From the NCBI RefSeq assembly GCF_014697545.1, contig NZ_JACJSA010000002.1, positions 1-64,000 on the forward strand: DNA of 64,000 nt. The letters run 5' to 3'. This document shows, piece by piece, positions 46,339 through 56,789 of this stretch. The notes beneath the pieces were generated by a model. That model had not been told where the DNA came from and searched no databases. It saw only the letters and a list, made by a program, of their open reading frames with translations. The translations under genes were made by a program, and so were the position numbers. Source of the DNA: Oscillatoria sp. FACHB-1407 (GTDB lineage Bacteria; Cyanobacteriota; Cyanobacteriia; Elainellales; Elainellaceae). The stretch's first letter is position 1. Every line of letters begins with the position of its first letter.

Positions 46339-47934
46339 TTAGCGTCGGCGTCCACCCGGTTGGCGTCCACCTTCATCATTGCTGCCGCCGCGAGGACGAG
46401 AGTTGCCAGGGTCACATCCCTCAGCCCCATTGCCGATACCTTGATTGCAACCACGGCGACGGCGACGACCATCATCGTCGTCATCATCGTCATCGTCGTC
46501 ATCATCGTCATCATCGTCATCGTCGTCATCGTCGTCATCGTCATCATCGTCGTCATCGTCATCATCGTCATCGTCGTCATCATCGTCATCGTCATCATCG
46601 TCGTAGTCCCCACTATCGACGCAACGGATGTCACAAATGCTGGTGATGCTCCCTTCGGTAAAGCCGACTTCGCGATAGGTAACGATCAGTTGGCTAACTT
46701 CGTAGATTTCAACACGGCTGCTATTGAGGCTGACGATTTGCACAACGCGACCGGGCAGAGCGGTGATGGCAGGCGCAAGTCCACGACGGAAGACATACAA
46801 TGTGCGGCTAACCAACGAGAACGAGCCTCGCCGGAAGGATTCGCTATAGACACATTCACGCGGCGGAGTGGGCAACCCCTGAACCTGGAACAGGCGCGTG
46901 TTGATGGTTTGGGTGCTGCTCAGGAATGTAACCTGGGTCTGGCTGAGTTGACTCGATCGGGTGATCTGGGTGAAGTAGTCGTAGGTGCTGGTGTTAGCGT
47001 CGATCGCCCCATTTTGATCCGCGTCAATACCATAGACTGTGCGAACTGTGCCGTATTGGTTTGCTTGGCTGGGCAGCACTAGTGTGACAGCGGCGTTATC
47101 CTCTAGTAGCTCAAACTCGGTGTAGCCAACCAACACGTTTTGTGGCGTAAAGAGACGTACCACAACGCGATCGCCTGCATTTAACCCCTGAACGAACTGC
47201 GCCCGCTGGTTCATGCGATAGCGAAAATCGCCCACAAACCGTTCTTGCAGATAGGTATCTGAGCGTCGAGACTGTAATGTGACCCGTGCGATGACCTCTG
47301 GCAGCGTCACCTGAGACTGACGAATAGCAAGGCTAAAGTGTCCTTGATTAGGACGCTGTTGGTTGCCGTTACCGGGTCGATTATTGGCAATTTGTTGAGC
47401 CGTTACTGTGGAGATTGCGGTGTAGAATTGCGTTTGCTCTAGCACGATTGTTTGATTGCGCTGTCCCCCACGCAGGTCATAGCGCAACTGCACTTCCGCC
47501 TTCAGCTCCAAATCTACTAAATCCACATCATCCGGTAGCCGCAGATCGTCTAACGGAATCACCTCTGGTGGCATTGTCACCCGTCCTGCTCCATTGGGCA
47601 GCAAACGAGCCCCGGTGTTGGTGTAGATCTCCGTCCACCGTCCGTTAATTCTGCCAAACACTTGATACACGGCATTGGCATAGGTCGTTTCGGGTTTGTC
47701 CAGGACGTTTAGCTGCAACACCAGAGCAGTCACTTCCTGTCTGGAGTTGACCAACCGAGACATATTGACCGATCCATTCCAACCTTGTCGCTGGCTAATT
47801 TGAAATGGAGCAGGAGTCGCCATTGCCAATGGAGCAAAGCTACTCAAAACACAGGTCGAGGTCATCAGAGCGATCGCCGCTTTCTTCCAGGTAAACCGTT
47901 TGTGGCTACCCAATCGACGTTTCATATTACTCAT
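46339..47934 (-). CDS. Exported protein with 44-residue poly-aspartate tract
   Basis: 531 residues. Sec signal peptide (~1-40; KKAAIALMTSTCVLSSFAPL, cleavage after AMA). The mature body (~45-425) is unrecognised, beta-rich by pattern with many Val/Thr, and includes CVYSESF and a CDIRC pair of cysteines, possibly disulfide bonded. Then 44 consecutive Asp, Gly, five Arg, and a Gly/Arg/Asn tail with two further Cys (GCNQGIGNGAEGC). The poly-acid run could bind Ca2+ or other cations, or nucleate mineral at the surface; that is inference. It lies beside two RTX calcium-binding proteins. Confidence 0.75.
   Translation of the reverse strand: MSNMKRRLGSHKRFTWKKAAIALMTSTCVLSSFAPLAMATPAPFQISQRQGWNGSVNMSRLVNSRQEVTALVLQLNVLDKPETTYANAVYQVFGRINGRWTEIYTNTGARLLPNGAGRVTMPPEVIPLDDLRLPDDVDLVDLELKAEVQLRYDLRGGQRNQTIVLEQTQFYTAISTVTAQQIANNRPGNGNQQRPNQGHFSLAIRQSQVTLPEVIARVTLQSRRSDTYLQERFVGDFRYRMNQRAQFVQGLNAGDRVVVRLFTPQNVLVGYTEFELLEDNAAVTLVLPSQANQYGTVRTVYGIDADQNGAIDANTSTYDYFTQITRSSQLSQTQVTFLSSTQTINTRLFQVQGLPTPPRECVYSESFRRGSFSLVSRTLYVFRRGLAPAITALPGRVVQIVSLNSSRVEIYEVSQLIVTYREVGFTEGSITSICDIRCVDSGDYDDDDDDDDDDDDDDDDDDDDDDDDDDDDDDDDDDDDDDDDDDDDGRRRRRGCNQGIGNGAEGCDPGNSRPRGGSNDEGGRQPGGRRR
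46471..46602 (-). repeat. GAY trinucleotide repeat (44 codons)
   Basis: 132 bp of only ATC and GTC triplets on the plus strand, i.e. GAT and GAC codons on the coding strand. GAT and GAC are interleaved without a simple period, so this is not recent slippage of one codon only. Confidence 0.95.
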
Positions 47935-48231
47935 AGGTGATTTTTTATTCAGGGTGAATGGATAAGTGCCGGGGATTCAAGCTGCTCGCCGCCTAAATCA
48001 ACCGTATTCCTCCTGAAATGACAAAACGAGTTGAGTATAAGTTCCAGCGGAATTTAAAGCAACTGTGAAGAAACAGAGTGACAAACCGCAGGTCTTCAAG
48101 AGAGCAGCATCTTCCCTATGGCAGAAGATAAACAAGAAATATAACGATAACGCGATCGCGATCCCCACGGTCTTTTAAACTAAACCACAGCTTTAGATTC
48201 CTTTAACTTCATTGTTATCTGCGGTTTAAAA

Positions 48232-48585
48232 ATGGCTCAAGCTTCTCATCATTTGAATACCCCCTTCGCAATTATTGCGAATCGCTGGAATTCCTGGAAA
48301 GCGGCTTACGATCGTGCGCTCAACAATTACTACAACCAATGCATTGAGAATAATCCAGTGGGTGAAGCGCAATACTATTGGCAGCGGCTCAACCACCCCC
48401 AATCGAGTGTCAATGTGCATGACATTACGGATGCAATGTTGAGTCGGTTAATGAACTCAATGATTGAGCAGGGTATTTCTAAATTTGCGGTAGATTGCTT
48501 TATTTTAGAACTGCGTCGTCTGGTTCGTTCACTACCGACAACAGACGCCACGACATCAGCTAAGCGGCGATCGCTCTTTAGCTAA
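48232..48585 (+). CDS. Conserved-looking helical protein, unknown
   Basis: 117 residues, all-helical by pattern: RWNSWKAAYDRALNNYYNQC, then DITDAMLSRLMNSMIEQGIS and FAVDCFILELRRLVRSL. Family not recognised. Stands alone between the divergent poly-Asp gene (297 bp) and the first RTX gene (155 bp). Confidence 0.55.
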   Translation: MAQASHHLNTPFAIIANRWNSWKAAYDRALNNYYNQCIENNPVGEAQYYWQRLNHPQSSVNVHDITDAMLSRLMNSMIEQGISKFAVDCFILELRRLVRSLPTTDATTSAKRRSLFS

Positions 48586-48740
48586 CAGCCTCAGCCTTCA
48601 TCTGTGTTGATCTACTCCAGAACTCAAGCAATCGTGTTTTGACAGCCCCGTTGAACATGATTTTCAGAATACCGCCAGGTTTTAAGCTAAATCTGGTGTA
48701 GATTCAGGCAACTCAAGGTTGACCAAAGGAAGAGCGACGC

Positions 48741-50045
48741 ATGGCAACGTTGATCGGAGACAACTTTAATAACGTGCTGCGAGGCACACCTGAACGGGAT
48801 TCTTTGCTGGGGTTAGGGGGCAACGATCGCCTCTTTGGATTTCAACAAAACGATACGTTGGGGGGTGGCGATGGCAATGACCTGCTTAACGGGGGCACTG
48901 GGGGCGATCGCCTGTCGGGAGGTAGGGGAAACGACGTCTACTTTGTCGATAATCGGCGCGATCGCATCGTTGAAAGCGTCAACCAGGGCATCGATATCAT
49001 CCGCACCTTTATTACCTTTACCCTACCCAATCACGTTGAGCGGCTGATTTTATCAGGCAACCGTGCCATCAACGGCACTGGCAACCGGGACGACAACACC
49101 CTGTCGGGCAATCGTGCCAATAATCTTTTGCAGGGGTTAGGGGGCAACGACATTCTCGGTGGCGGTGGGGGTAACGACACCCTTAATGGCGGCACCGGGG
49201 ACGATCGCCTATTGGGGGGTGACGGGAATGACACGGCCTCTGGCGATGCCGGAGACGACACGATCGATGGCGGCACCGGGAATGATCTGCTCAATGGCAA
49301 TGGTGGACGAGATGAATTGTTGGGTGGTCTGGGAGATGACACCCTCACGGGGGGCGAGGGAGATGACACCCTCAACGGAGGCACAAGCCTTCGAGATAGC
49401 GATCGCCTCACCGGGGGCACAGGCAATGACACCTATGTGATCAACGCCACCACTGATGTCATTGTGGAACTGGCAAACGAAGGCATTGATTCCGTGTTGC
49501 TGGTTGCCAATGTTTACGATGGAGCTTCATTTACCTTGAGTGAGGCTCTGGAAGATTTAGAGATTCAGGGCACACGCAGCTTTGACGGATTTGGCAACGC
49601 CATTGGCAACGTCCTTAAAGGCAACGCCGGAAACAACACTCTCAACGGCAATGCCGGAAACGACTTTTTAACCGGAAACGACGGCAGCGATCGCTTTGTC
49701 TTTAGTGCTTCCAGTGCTTTCACGACAACTGCTGTGGGCATCGACACCATCACCGACTTTGTGACAGGCACCGACAAGATTGTGCTCTCAAAAGCTACCT
49801 TCACAGCCCTCACCAGTGCGATCGGCACAGGCTTTAGTGTGGCGGCTGAGTTTGCCGATGTAGCAACGGATGCGCTAGCCGAAACCAGTGCAGCAACGGT
49901 TGTCTTTAGCCGCGACTCTGAAAAGCTCTTTTACAACCCTAACGGGACAGCAGTCGGCTTTGGAGCGGTGGATGCCAGTGGGGCGATCGCCATCCTCTTT
50001 AACATCAATACTGTCGTTGCGACCGACTTTGAAATCGTGGCGTGA
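48741..50045 (+). CDS. RTX (hemolysin-type calcium-binding repeat) protein 1
   Basis: 434 residues. GGxGxDxLx nonapeptide repeats in three blocks (about 20-75, 110-230 and 285-325; e.g. [20 protein letters not shown]), with intervening segments such as [20 protein letters not shown]. The C-terminal ~110 residues ([37 protein letters not shown]) form the secretion domain for type I export. No protease, lipase or toxin domain is present. It binds Ca2+ after export and is probably a surface or slime protein. Tandem with the paralog at 50322. Confidence 0.88.
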   Translation: MATLIGDNFNNVLRGTPERDSLLGLGGNDRLFGFQQNDTLGGGDGNDLLNGGTGGDRLSGGRGNDVYFVDNRRDRIVESVNQGIDIIRTFITFTLPNHVERLILSGNRAINGTGNRDDNTLSGNRANNLLQGLGGNDILGGGGGNDTLNGGTGDDRLLGGDGNDTASGDAGDDTIDGGTGNDLLNGNGGRDELLGGLGDDTLTGGEGDDTLNGGTSLRDSDRLTGGTGNDTYVINATTDVIVELANEGIDSVLLVANVYDGASFTLSEALEDLEIQGTRSFDGFGNAIGNVLKGNAGNNTLNGNAGNDFLTGNDGSDRFVFSASSAFTTTAVGIDTITDFVTGTDKIVLSKATFTALTSAIGTGFSVAAEFADVATDALAETSAATVVFSRDSEKLFYNPNGTAVGFGAVDASGAIAILFNINTVVATDFEIVA

Positions 50046-50321
50046 CCCATACCAGTTTGAAAACCGCCACAAACGAGGACAGGATTCCCCAAAATGTTGT
50101 GAAACTTACATCTAGCAATCAGCGTCAAAGTAGTGCATTGAACAAAACGAGAGATAACCGTTTTGGATGAAGCCGCTGGCAACCTCAACAGTGCCCGGTC
50201 AACAGCTTCAAAAACGACATCCCCAGTGATTAACAGCAATCTGCACCTGCGCCCTGCGAGATCTGTTGCTCCTTTTTGTTCACGCTGCGCTATTTAAATC
50301 TTTTTTGATGAGGAGACATCA

Positions 50322-51584
50322 ATGGCAGTTATTCGAGGAAAATCAATCAACGATCGCCTCAGAGGCACCCGTGAAAGCGACATCATTTTGGGCTTGGGTG
50401 GAAATGACACTCTGTTTGGTTTAGCCGGAAACGACAACCTCCGAGGTGCAGACGGCAATGATGTGATGAATGGCGGTCTGGGCAACGATCGTATGATCGG
50501 TGGCAGAGGCGACGACATTTACGTGGTCAACAGTGTGGGCGATCGCACCATCGAAGGCGTTGGACAGGGAACAGACACCGTCCAAGCCACCGTTACCTGG
50601 ACGCTTGGTGCCAATATCGAAAACCTGACACTATTAGGACGGGCGGCGATCGACGGCTTTGGCAACAACCTGAACAACACCATCATCGGCAATCTGGGTA
50701 ATAACGACCTCCAGGGACGGGATGGCGATGATACTCTCAATGGCAGACAGGGTGCTGACTCACTCCTGGGTGGCAATGGCAACGACACGCTGATCGGTGG
50801 GGAAGGTGAAGACGCTCTAGCAGGTGACGCAGGCAACGACACCTTGATTGGCGGACTCGACATCCGCACCGCAGGAACAGACATCACTAACCTGACTCAA
50901 GACATTGACCAACTGGTTGGCGGTTTGGGCGACGATAACTACTACATCAATCAAGCCGATGACAGCGTGGTTGAAGATGCCAATGCTGGCACAGACAAAG
51001 TATTTGTCTTCTCAACTGGCTTTGTTGGTGATAGCTACACGTTGCGAAATAACATCGAAAATTTGGAAATTCTCGGCACTAGAGGGATTGGAGCCGTTGG
51101 CAACGGTCTTGACAACAGCATTACCGGGAATGCTGCGGCGAACAACCTGGATGGAGCAGACGGCAGCGACATCTTAAATGGTGGGGATGGTAACGACACA
51201 CTGGTAGGTGGCAATGGCAACGACTCCCTGACAGGTGGAACTGGAAGTGACCAATTCCTTTACATCGTGCGGACAGATGGCATTGACACCATTACCGACT
51301 TTAGCCGTGACAGTGACAAAATCGTTCTCTCCCGCACTCTCTTTACTCTCAATAGCCTTGCTGGAAGTGGTTTCAGCGTTGCAGCCGAGTTTGATGCCGT
51401 TGATACGGATGCTGCTGCTGCTACCAGTGCTGCCCGTGTTGTCTTTAGCCGTCAGAGCAATACCCTGTTCTCAAACCAAAATGGAACGGGTTCCGGCTTT
51501 GGAGATGAAGGATTCCGTGGTGCATTTGCGACGATCGCAGGTGTCAGCACATTGTCAGCATCAGACTTTGTGATCACGCTGTAG
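50322..51584 (+). CDS. RTX (hemolysin-type calcium-binding repeat) protein 2
   Basis: 420 residues, paralog of the upstream gene: same N-terminal pattern (MAVIRGKSINDRLRGTRESD), three RTX blocks (GLGNDRMIGGRGDDIY; LGGNGNDTLIGGEGEDALAG; GNGNDSLTGGTGSDQF) and a closely similar C-terminal secretion domain (DTITDFSRDSDKIVLSRTLF, ARVVFSRQSNTLFSNQNG). AGGAG precedes the ATG by 8 nt. The T1SS components are not in the window. Confidence 0.88.
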   Translation: MAVIRGKSINDRLRGTRESDIILGLGGNDTLFGLAGNDNLRGADGNDVMNGGLGNDRMIGGRGDDIYVVNSVGDRTIEGVGQGTDTVQATVTWTLGANIENLTLLGRAAIDGFGNNLNNTIIGNLGNNDLQGRDGDDTLNGRQGADSLLGGNGNDTLIGGEGEDALAGDAGNDTLIGGLDIRTAGTDITNLTQDIDQLVGGLGDDNYYINQADDSVVEDANAGTDKVFVFSTGFVGDSYTLRNNIENLEILGTRGIGAVGNGLDNSITGNAAANNLDGADGSDILNGGDGNDTLVGGNGNDSLTGGTGSDQFLYIVRTDGIDTITDFSRDSDKIVLSRTLFTLNSLAGSGFSVAAEFDAVDTDAAAATSAARVVFSRQSNTLFSNQNGTGSGFGDEGFRGAFATIAGVSTLSASDFVITL

Positions 51585-51589
51585 ATGAA

Positions 51590-51627
51590 GAGTGGGGAGT
51601 GGGGAATAGGGAGTGGGGAATAGGGTA
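51590..51627 (+). repeat. Heptamer repeats (GGGGAGT/GGGGAAT)
   Basis: Tandem GTGGGGA-type heptamers directly after the RTX2 stop; see 15107, 29727 and 61115. Confidence 0.65.
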
Positions 51628-51698
51628 AAGAGGTGAAGGGAAGGAGCAAGAATGAATACTTCTACTCCTTTACTCCCCTCACTCCCCCACTTCTCTAC

Positions 51699-52547
51699 TT
51701 ACTCCCTCAAGGCTTCGGCATGAAAGCGAATGTGATCTTCAATAAATGTGGCGATGAAGTAATAACCGTGGTCATATCCATCTTGTCGTCGTAGGGTGAG
51801 GGGTTGTCCGGCTTTGGCACAGGCTTCCTCAAATCGTTCGGGCATGAGTTGATTTTCTAAGAAGGGGTCAGCCATGCCTTGATCAATCAGGATGGGGCGA
51901 TCGCGCTGGGTCGTGAGCACCAGTTCACTGGCATCATAGGCACGCCACGTTTCTTGATGGTTGCCCAGGTAGTGGCTAAACGCTTTTTGTCCCCAGGGAC
52001 ATTGCATTGGTGCGGCGATCGGCGCAAAGGCAGACACGGATTGATACTGCATCGGGTTCTTCAGCGCACAGATCAGTGCCCCATGCCCTCCCATCGAGTG
52101 ACCAAAGATGCCCTGGCGATTGTTTTGAATTGGAAAGTTTGCTGCCATCAGCGCAGGCAATTCCTGAGTGACATAGCTGTACATGCGGTAATACTGACTC
52201 CAGGGAGCTTCTGTAGCATCCACATAAAAGCCTGCCCCTGTGCCAAAATCCCAGTCGTCATCCTCTCCGGGAATGCCACGACCGCGAGGGCTTGTATCCG
52301 GTGCCACTAACATCACGCCATATTTGGCAGCAAATTGTTGTGCCCCTGCTTTGACCATAAAGTTTTCTTCGGTGCAGGTTAATCCTGACAAGAAATAGAG
52401 CACTGGAACGGGGTGCGATCGCGCCTGCGGTGGTTGGTAGACCGCAAACCTCATATCGCTATTGCAAGCACTGGAGGCATGGCTGTAGAACTCAACCGTG
52501 CCTCCAAAACAGACGTGCTGATTGATCAGATTGAGGGAGGTAGACAT
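51699..52547 (-). CDS. fghA: S-formylglutathione hydrolase
   Basis: 282 residues, esterase-D family. Nucleophile elbow [10 protein letters not shown], oxyanion-hole region [20 protein letters not shown], later Asp in DQGMADPFL and His in [12 protein letters not shown]. It hydrolyses S-formylglutathione to formate and glutathione in glutathione-dependent formaldehyde removal, the step after FrmA. 187 bp behind frmA on the same strand, with a long purine-rich hairpin tract between. Confidence 0.93.
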   Translation of the reverse strand: MSTSLNLINQHVCFGGTVEFYSHASSACNSDMRFAVYQPPQARSHPVPVLYFLSGLTCTEENFMVKAGAQQFAAKYGVMLVAPDTSPRGRGIPGEDDDWDFGTGAGFYVDATEAPWSQYYRMYSYVTQELPALMAANFPIQNNRQGIFGHSMGGHGALICALKNPMQYQSVSAFAPIAAPMQCPWGQKAFSHYLGNHQETWRAYDASELVLTTQRDRPILIDQGMADPFLENQLMPERFEEACAKAGQPLTLRRQDGYDHGYYFIATFIEDHIRFHAEALRE

Positions 52548-52549
52548 GT

Positions 52550-52716
52550 AGGAGGAGAAAAAAGAAGAAGGAAAAAAGAAGAGAGAAAAGGTAAGAGAGA
52601 AGAAAGAAAAGAGAAGAAAAGGCTGAAGGATGAGAGATTAGAGGATGAGGTTAGGGCTGACTATTAAAAACTAACCATCAGCGATCGCTTCTTTTTATCC
52701 CTCATCCTTCAGCCTT
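52550..52716. repeat. Polypurine tract plus 16-bp inverted repeat
   Basis: 52550-52620 is almost purely A and G on the plus strand. AAGGCTGAAGGATGAG (52619-52634) is repeated inverted at 52701-52716 with a 66-nt loop. Related AAGGATGA / TCATCCTT pairs appear at 61153 and 62385-62433. Lies between frmA and fghA. Confidence 0.7.
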
Positions 52717-52734
52717 ATCTCCGAACTAAATTTT

Positions 52735-53883
<1,149 letters not shown>

Positions 53884-54001
53884 TTAATGACTATCCCATA
53901 TTCAGCGAGGCTTCTACCCAGTCTTAAGCTTCTTGAAGTATTTGAGCAACCGCTATGAGAAGGCCCCAAAAATGGTAGTCTCCTCCCTCCTCCCCATTCC
54001 C

Positions 54002-54565
54002 TTACTTCCCATTCATCAACTCCTGAAGCCACTGCTTTCCCTCTGCCCAATCCCCATAACCAGAGTCCGTGGTGATATGCCCTGCCCCTTGTAACACCTG
54101 CAATCGACTCCCCCAGGCTTGAGCGAACGCTTGAGCGCGAGGCAAGCGAATGTAGGGGTCATTAGAACTGGCAACGACAATGCTGGGAAACGGAAGCGGG
54201 GTACGGGGCATGGGAGCCAGGGGTTGAATGGCAGGAATGGCATCGGCAGCTTCGCAGTCGGCTGGGGCAACCAGTAATGCTCCGATCACAGGACAGGAGT
54301 TGTGTTGCTCTCCCCAACGTCCTCTCCACTGCTCTCCCCACAGGGCGATCGCCACGGAACCACAGCTATGCCCCGCCAACACCACCGGAGCAGCACTGGT
54401 GTAAATAGCCTGATCAAGGGTTTGAATCCATTCCTGGCGATCGGGAGCTTCCCAGTCGCGCTGCATCACCCGCCGAAACTCAGGGTGTTCTTCTTCCCAG
54501 AGGCTCTGCCAGTGTCCTGGAGCCGAATTTAGATAACCCGGCACAAGTAAAACAGTAGGAGTCAT
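54002..54565 (-). CDS. RBBP9/YdeN-type alpha/beta hydrolase
   Basis: 187 residues. Nucleophile elbow AGHSCGSVAIA, N-terminal strand VLLVPGYLNSAPGHWQSLWE and the final His in GAGHITTDSGYGDW. A small serine hydrolase of unknown substrate. It starts 3 nt after the SHMT-like gene, so they are translated together. Confidence 0.87.
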   Translation of the reverse strand: MTPTVLLVPGYLNSAPGHWQSLWEEEHPEFRRVMQRDWEAPDRQEWIQTLDQAIYTSAAPVVLAGHSCGSVAIALWGEQWRGRWGEQHNSCPVIGALLVAPADCEAADAIPAIQPLAPMPRTPLPFPSIVVASSNDPYIRLPRAQAFAQAWGSRLQVLQGAGHITTDSGYGDWAEGKQWLQELMNGK

Positions 54566-54568
54566 GGA

Positions 54569-55891
54569 TTATCGAATGAAATGCAATTGTTGAAACTGGC
54601 GACGAAATTCAATTACATCCGGTGCAACGGCTTCTGGCTGTTCACCTTTAACCAATACCCGACTGATCAACGTAGCCAGATCAACCATGTCGTTGGGCTT
54701 CATTCCCCAACGCACCACTTCTGGAGTGCCCAATCGCAAACCGTTCATATCACTGTTTACGGGGGCGATCGGTAGACCAATGCCAGAGGTCAAGAGATTG
54801 GCTCGACGCAGCCGTTTTGCCAGGTGTTGCCCGCCACCAAATGTGGTAGCCGCGATCGCAAACTGATGAGAGGTCGTGTACCCCAGATCTGTTTTGAAAA
54901 CCGGAACCCCTTGAATCGCCAGTTCTTGAGCGAGCCGTTGCGCTGTCTCCGCCATCATCGCCGCATAGCTGCGACCGTACACCTTCCAGTCCAGGAGGGC
55001 GATCGCCAGAGCAGCCGTCTTTGCCGCATCAAAATTGGCGGTGAGTCCGGGATAGGCAATCTGGTCTAGCCGTTGCGCCAGTTCCGGTTCGTTGGTCAAA
55101 ATTAGCCCCGATGCTGCTCCCCCAAAGCTCTTGTAAGTGCTCATGGTCATCAGGTGAGCCCCTTCCTCCAGGGGTTGCTGCCATGCTTTTCCGGTAATCA
55201 TTCCCGACAGGTGAGCCGCATCAAATAACACCAGCGCGCCCACTTCATCGGCAATCTGGCGAATCTCACGAATCGGGTGAGGGCACAAATTCAAACTCCC
55301 CCCAATGGTGATCAGGTCAGGTTGCAACTGGCGAGCCTGCTGTCGCAACGCCTCCACATCAACGGTGTAGTGGGCTGCATCAATGGGGGCAGCGTGGATC
55401 TCCAGACCAAACAACCCCGCCGCACCCGGTTCATGATGGGTAACGTGCCCACCGATCGCAGGCGAGGGAACAATAATCCGGCTTCCAGGGTTGCAGGTCG
55501 CGATGAAGGCGTAAAGGTTGGCGATCGCCCCCGATGGCACCCGAAACTCGGCAAAGCGGGCGTTAAACACCTCACAGGCAAGCTCTGCTGCAATCACCTC
55601 AATCTGCTCGATCGCCTCCAACCCCATCTCATACTTATCACCCGGATAACCCAACGAGGGTCGGGAGCCGAGTCCGCGTGATAGCACCGCCTCCGCTTTG
55701 GGGTTCATCACATTGGTCGCCGGATTCAGGTTAATGCAGAGGCGTTCGTGGATAGCGCGATTTTCGTCAATCAGGCGATCGAGTTCGGCTTCCAGGCGAT
55801 CGGCATCTAGAGCGGCGAATCGCTCTGCCAGGGATTGGATGTAGTTTTCAGAGTCGGTCGGAACCCACGACCGTTTTGCTAGGGTCTGCAT
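54569..55891 (-). CDS. SHMT-like PLP enzyme (glycine/serine hydroxymethyltransferase fold)
   Basis: 440 residues, fold type I. PLP-Lys in MTMSTYKSFGG (Tyr where GlyA has His before the Lys), LFDAAHLSGMITGKAW, and SLGYPGDKYEMG. The GlyA catalytic Glu (SEN motif) is replaced: NLNPATNVMNP. So this is a divergent SHMT paralog with probably altered substrate, e.g. an alkyl- or beta-hydroxy amino acid aldolase. Directly regulated, by position, by the divergent GntR factor at 56070. Followed by a hydrolase and by frmA/fghA on the same strand. Confidence 0.75.
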   Translation of the reverse strand: MQTLAKRSWVPTDSENYIQSLAERFAALDADRLEAELDRLIDENRAIHERLCINLNPATNVMNPKAEAVLSRGLGSRPSLGYPGDKYEMGLEAIEQIEVIAAELACEVFNARFAEFRVPSGAIANLYAFIATCNPGSRIIVPSPAIGGHVTHHEPGAAGLFGLEIHAAPIDAAHYTVDVEALRQQARQLQPDLITIGGSLNLCPHPIREIRQIADEVGALVLFDAAHLSGMITGKAWQQPLEEGAHLMTMSTYKSFGGAASGLILTNEPELAQRLDQIAYPGLTANFDAAKTAALAIALLDWKVYGRSYAAMMAETAQRLAQELAIQGVPVFKTDLGYTTSHQFAIAATTFGGGQHLAKRLRRANLLTSGIGLPIAPVNSDMNGLRLGTPEVVRWGMKPNDMVDLATLISRVLVKGEQPEAVAPDVIEFRRQFQQLHFIR

Positions 55892-55973
55892 CAGTAAGTT
55901 GCCTCAAAGAATGAGCTGATGATTGCTTCAGCCCACAGGTGAATGGGAAACACGGTCATTGCTCGTTAGCCGC

Positions 55974-55989
55974 AAATCGTATACGATTT
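55974..55989. promoter_or_regulatory. GntR operator 1
   Basis: Perfect 16-bp palindrome AAATCGTATACGATTT, identical to operator 2, 30 bp centre to centre from it. In the shared promoter of the SHMT-like and GntR genes. Confidence 0.85.
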
Positions 55990-56003
55990 AACTCTGACAT
56001 GCT

Positions 56004-56019
56004 AAATCGTATACGATTT
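56004..56019. promoter_or_regulatory. GntR operator 2
   Basis: Perfect copy of AAATCGTATACGATTT, 24 bp centre to centre from operator 3. FadR-type GntR regulators bind palindromes with TNGTNNNACNA-like centres; GTATAC fits. Confidence 0.85.
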
Positions 56020-56024
56020 GGTGT

Positions 56025-56046
56025 CAAGAATCGTATACGATTCTTG
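56025..56046. promoter_or_regulatory. GntR operator 3
   Basis: Perfect 22-bp palindrome, CAAGAATCG-TATA-CGATTCTTG, ending 23 bp before the GntR ATG. It lies where repression of the regulator's own promoter would be expected. Confidence 0.85.
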
Positions 56047-56069
56047 AAAATCCCAATTCCCAACATTCC

Positions 56070-56789
56070 ATGGCTTCTAAAGCAACAAGTGCCAGTTCTG
56101 TAAAACTCAGCGAATTTGTAGAAGTATGGCAGAAACAATCGGGATCGACCTCAAAATTAGTGGTCGAAATTTTGCGAGAGGCGATCGTTTCAGGAGTCTT
56201 CAAAGCAGGTGAACCGCTGCGTCAAGACACCATCGCCGCTGAACTGGGGACAAGCAAAATTCCGATTCGGGAAGCGTTGCGCCAACTGGAAGCAGAGGGA
56301 TTAGTCAAATTTATTGCGAATCGGGGAGCCGTTGTCTCTGAGATGTCGCTACCTGAAATGGTTGAAATGTTTGAGTTAAGGATACTTTTGGAATGTCGGG
56401 CGATCGAGCTTGCCGTGCCCAATCTGACAGCAGAGACTTTCATTCGAGCGGAGCAAATCATTGAAGCAGCCGAGGTGGAAACCAATATTGCCCAATGGGG
56501 AGAGCTAAACTGGCAGTTTCACTCCGTGCTGTACCTGCCTGCCAGTCGCCCCCACTTACTATCAATTCTGGAAAAGATCTACACTAACTCCGATCGCTAT
56601 GTTCGACTCCACATCTCTCTAACTCAGGCTCAGACGCGCTCTCAAGCGGAGCATCGAGCTATTTTAGAAGCCTGCAAACAGCGCGATAGCGAAACCGCAA
56701 AACAATTACTGACAAGTCACTTAGAGTTAGCCAAAACCCGATTAATCGGGCATCTCAGCGAGACTGGATTGCTACAAACTGCACCATAA
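56070..56789 (+). CDS. GntR-family (FadR/FCD subfamily) transcription regulator
   Basis: 239 residues. Winged helix ~25-90 (LREAIVSGVFKAGEPLRQDT, GTSKIPIREALRQLEAEGL) and a FCD ligand-binding domain (~105-225; LRILLECRAIELAVPNLTAE, the metal/ligand Asp/His pattern with ELNWQFHSVLY and EHRAILEACKQRD). FCD regulators answer to small organic acids or amino acids. Divergent from the SHMT-like gene; three palindromes in between are its probable sites. Confidence 0.9.
   Translation: MASKATSASSVKLSEFVEVWQKQSGSTSKLVVEILREAIVSGVFKAGEPLRQDTIAAELGTSKIPIREALRQLEAEGLVKFIANRGAVVSEMSLPEMVEMFELRILLECRAIELAVPNLTAETFIRAEQIIEAAEVETNIAQWGELNWQFHSVLYLPASRPHLLSILEKIYTNSDRYVRLHISLTQAQTRSQAEHRAILEACKQRDSETAKQLLTSHLELAKTRLIGHLSETGLLQTAP

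Noticed and set aside
46471-46602. Possible CRISPR or tandem satellite array
   Set aside because: Trinucleotide codon repeat without spacers; no cas genes anywhere in the window.
46239-46646. Plus-strand ORF with His/Arg repeats
   Set aside because: A second frame of the same GAY repeat; low complexity only.
46360-47082. Plus-strand ORF rich in Ile/Val opposite the poly-Asp gene
   Set aside because: It is the mirror of the GAY repeat (ATC/GTC triplets) and of the real coding strand; no start signal or family.
49031-49432. Minus-strand ORFs with Pro/Ser repeats in the RTX genes
   Set aside because: These are antisense reads of Gly-Asp codon repeats and recur in both RTX genes as expected for shadows.
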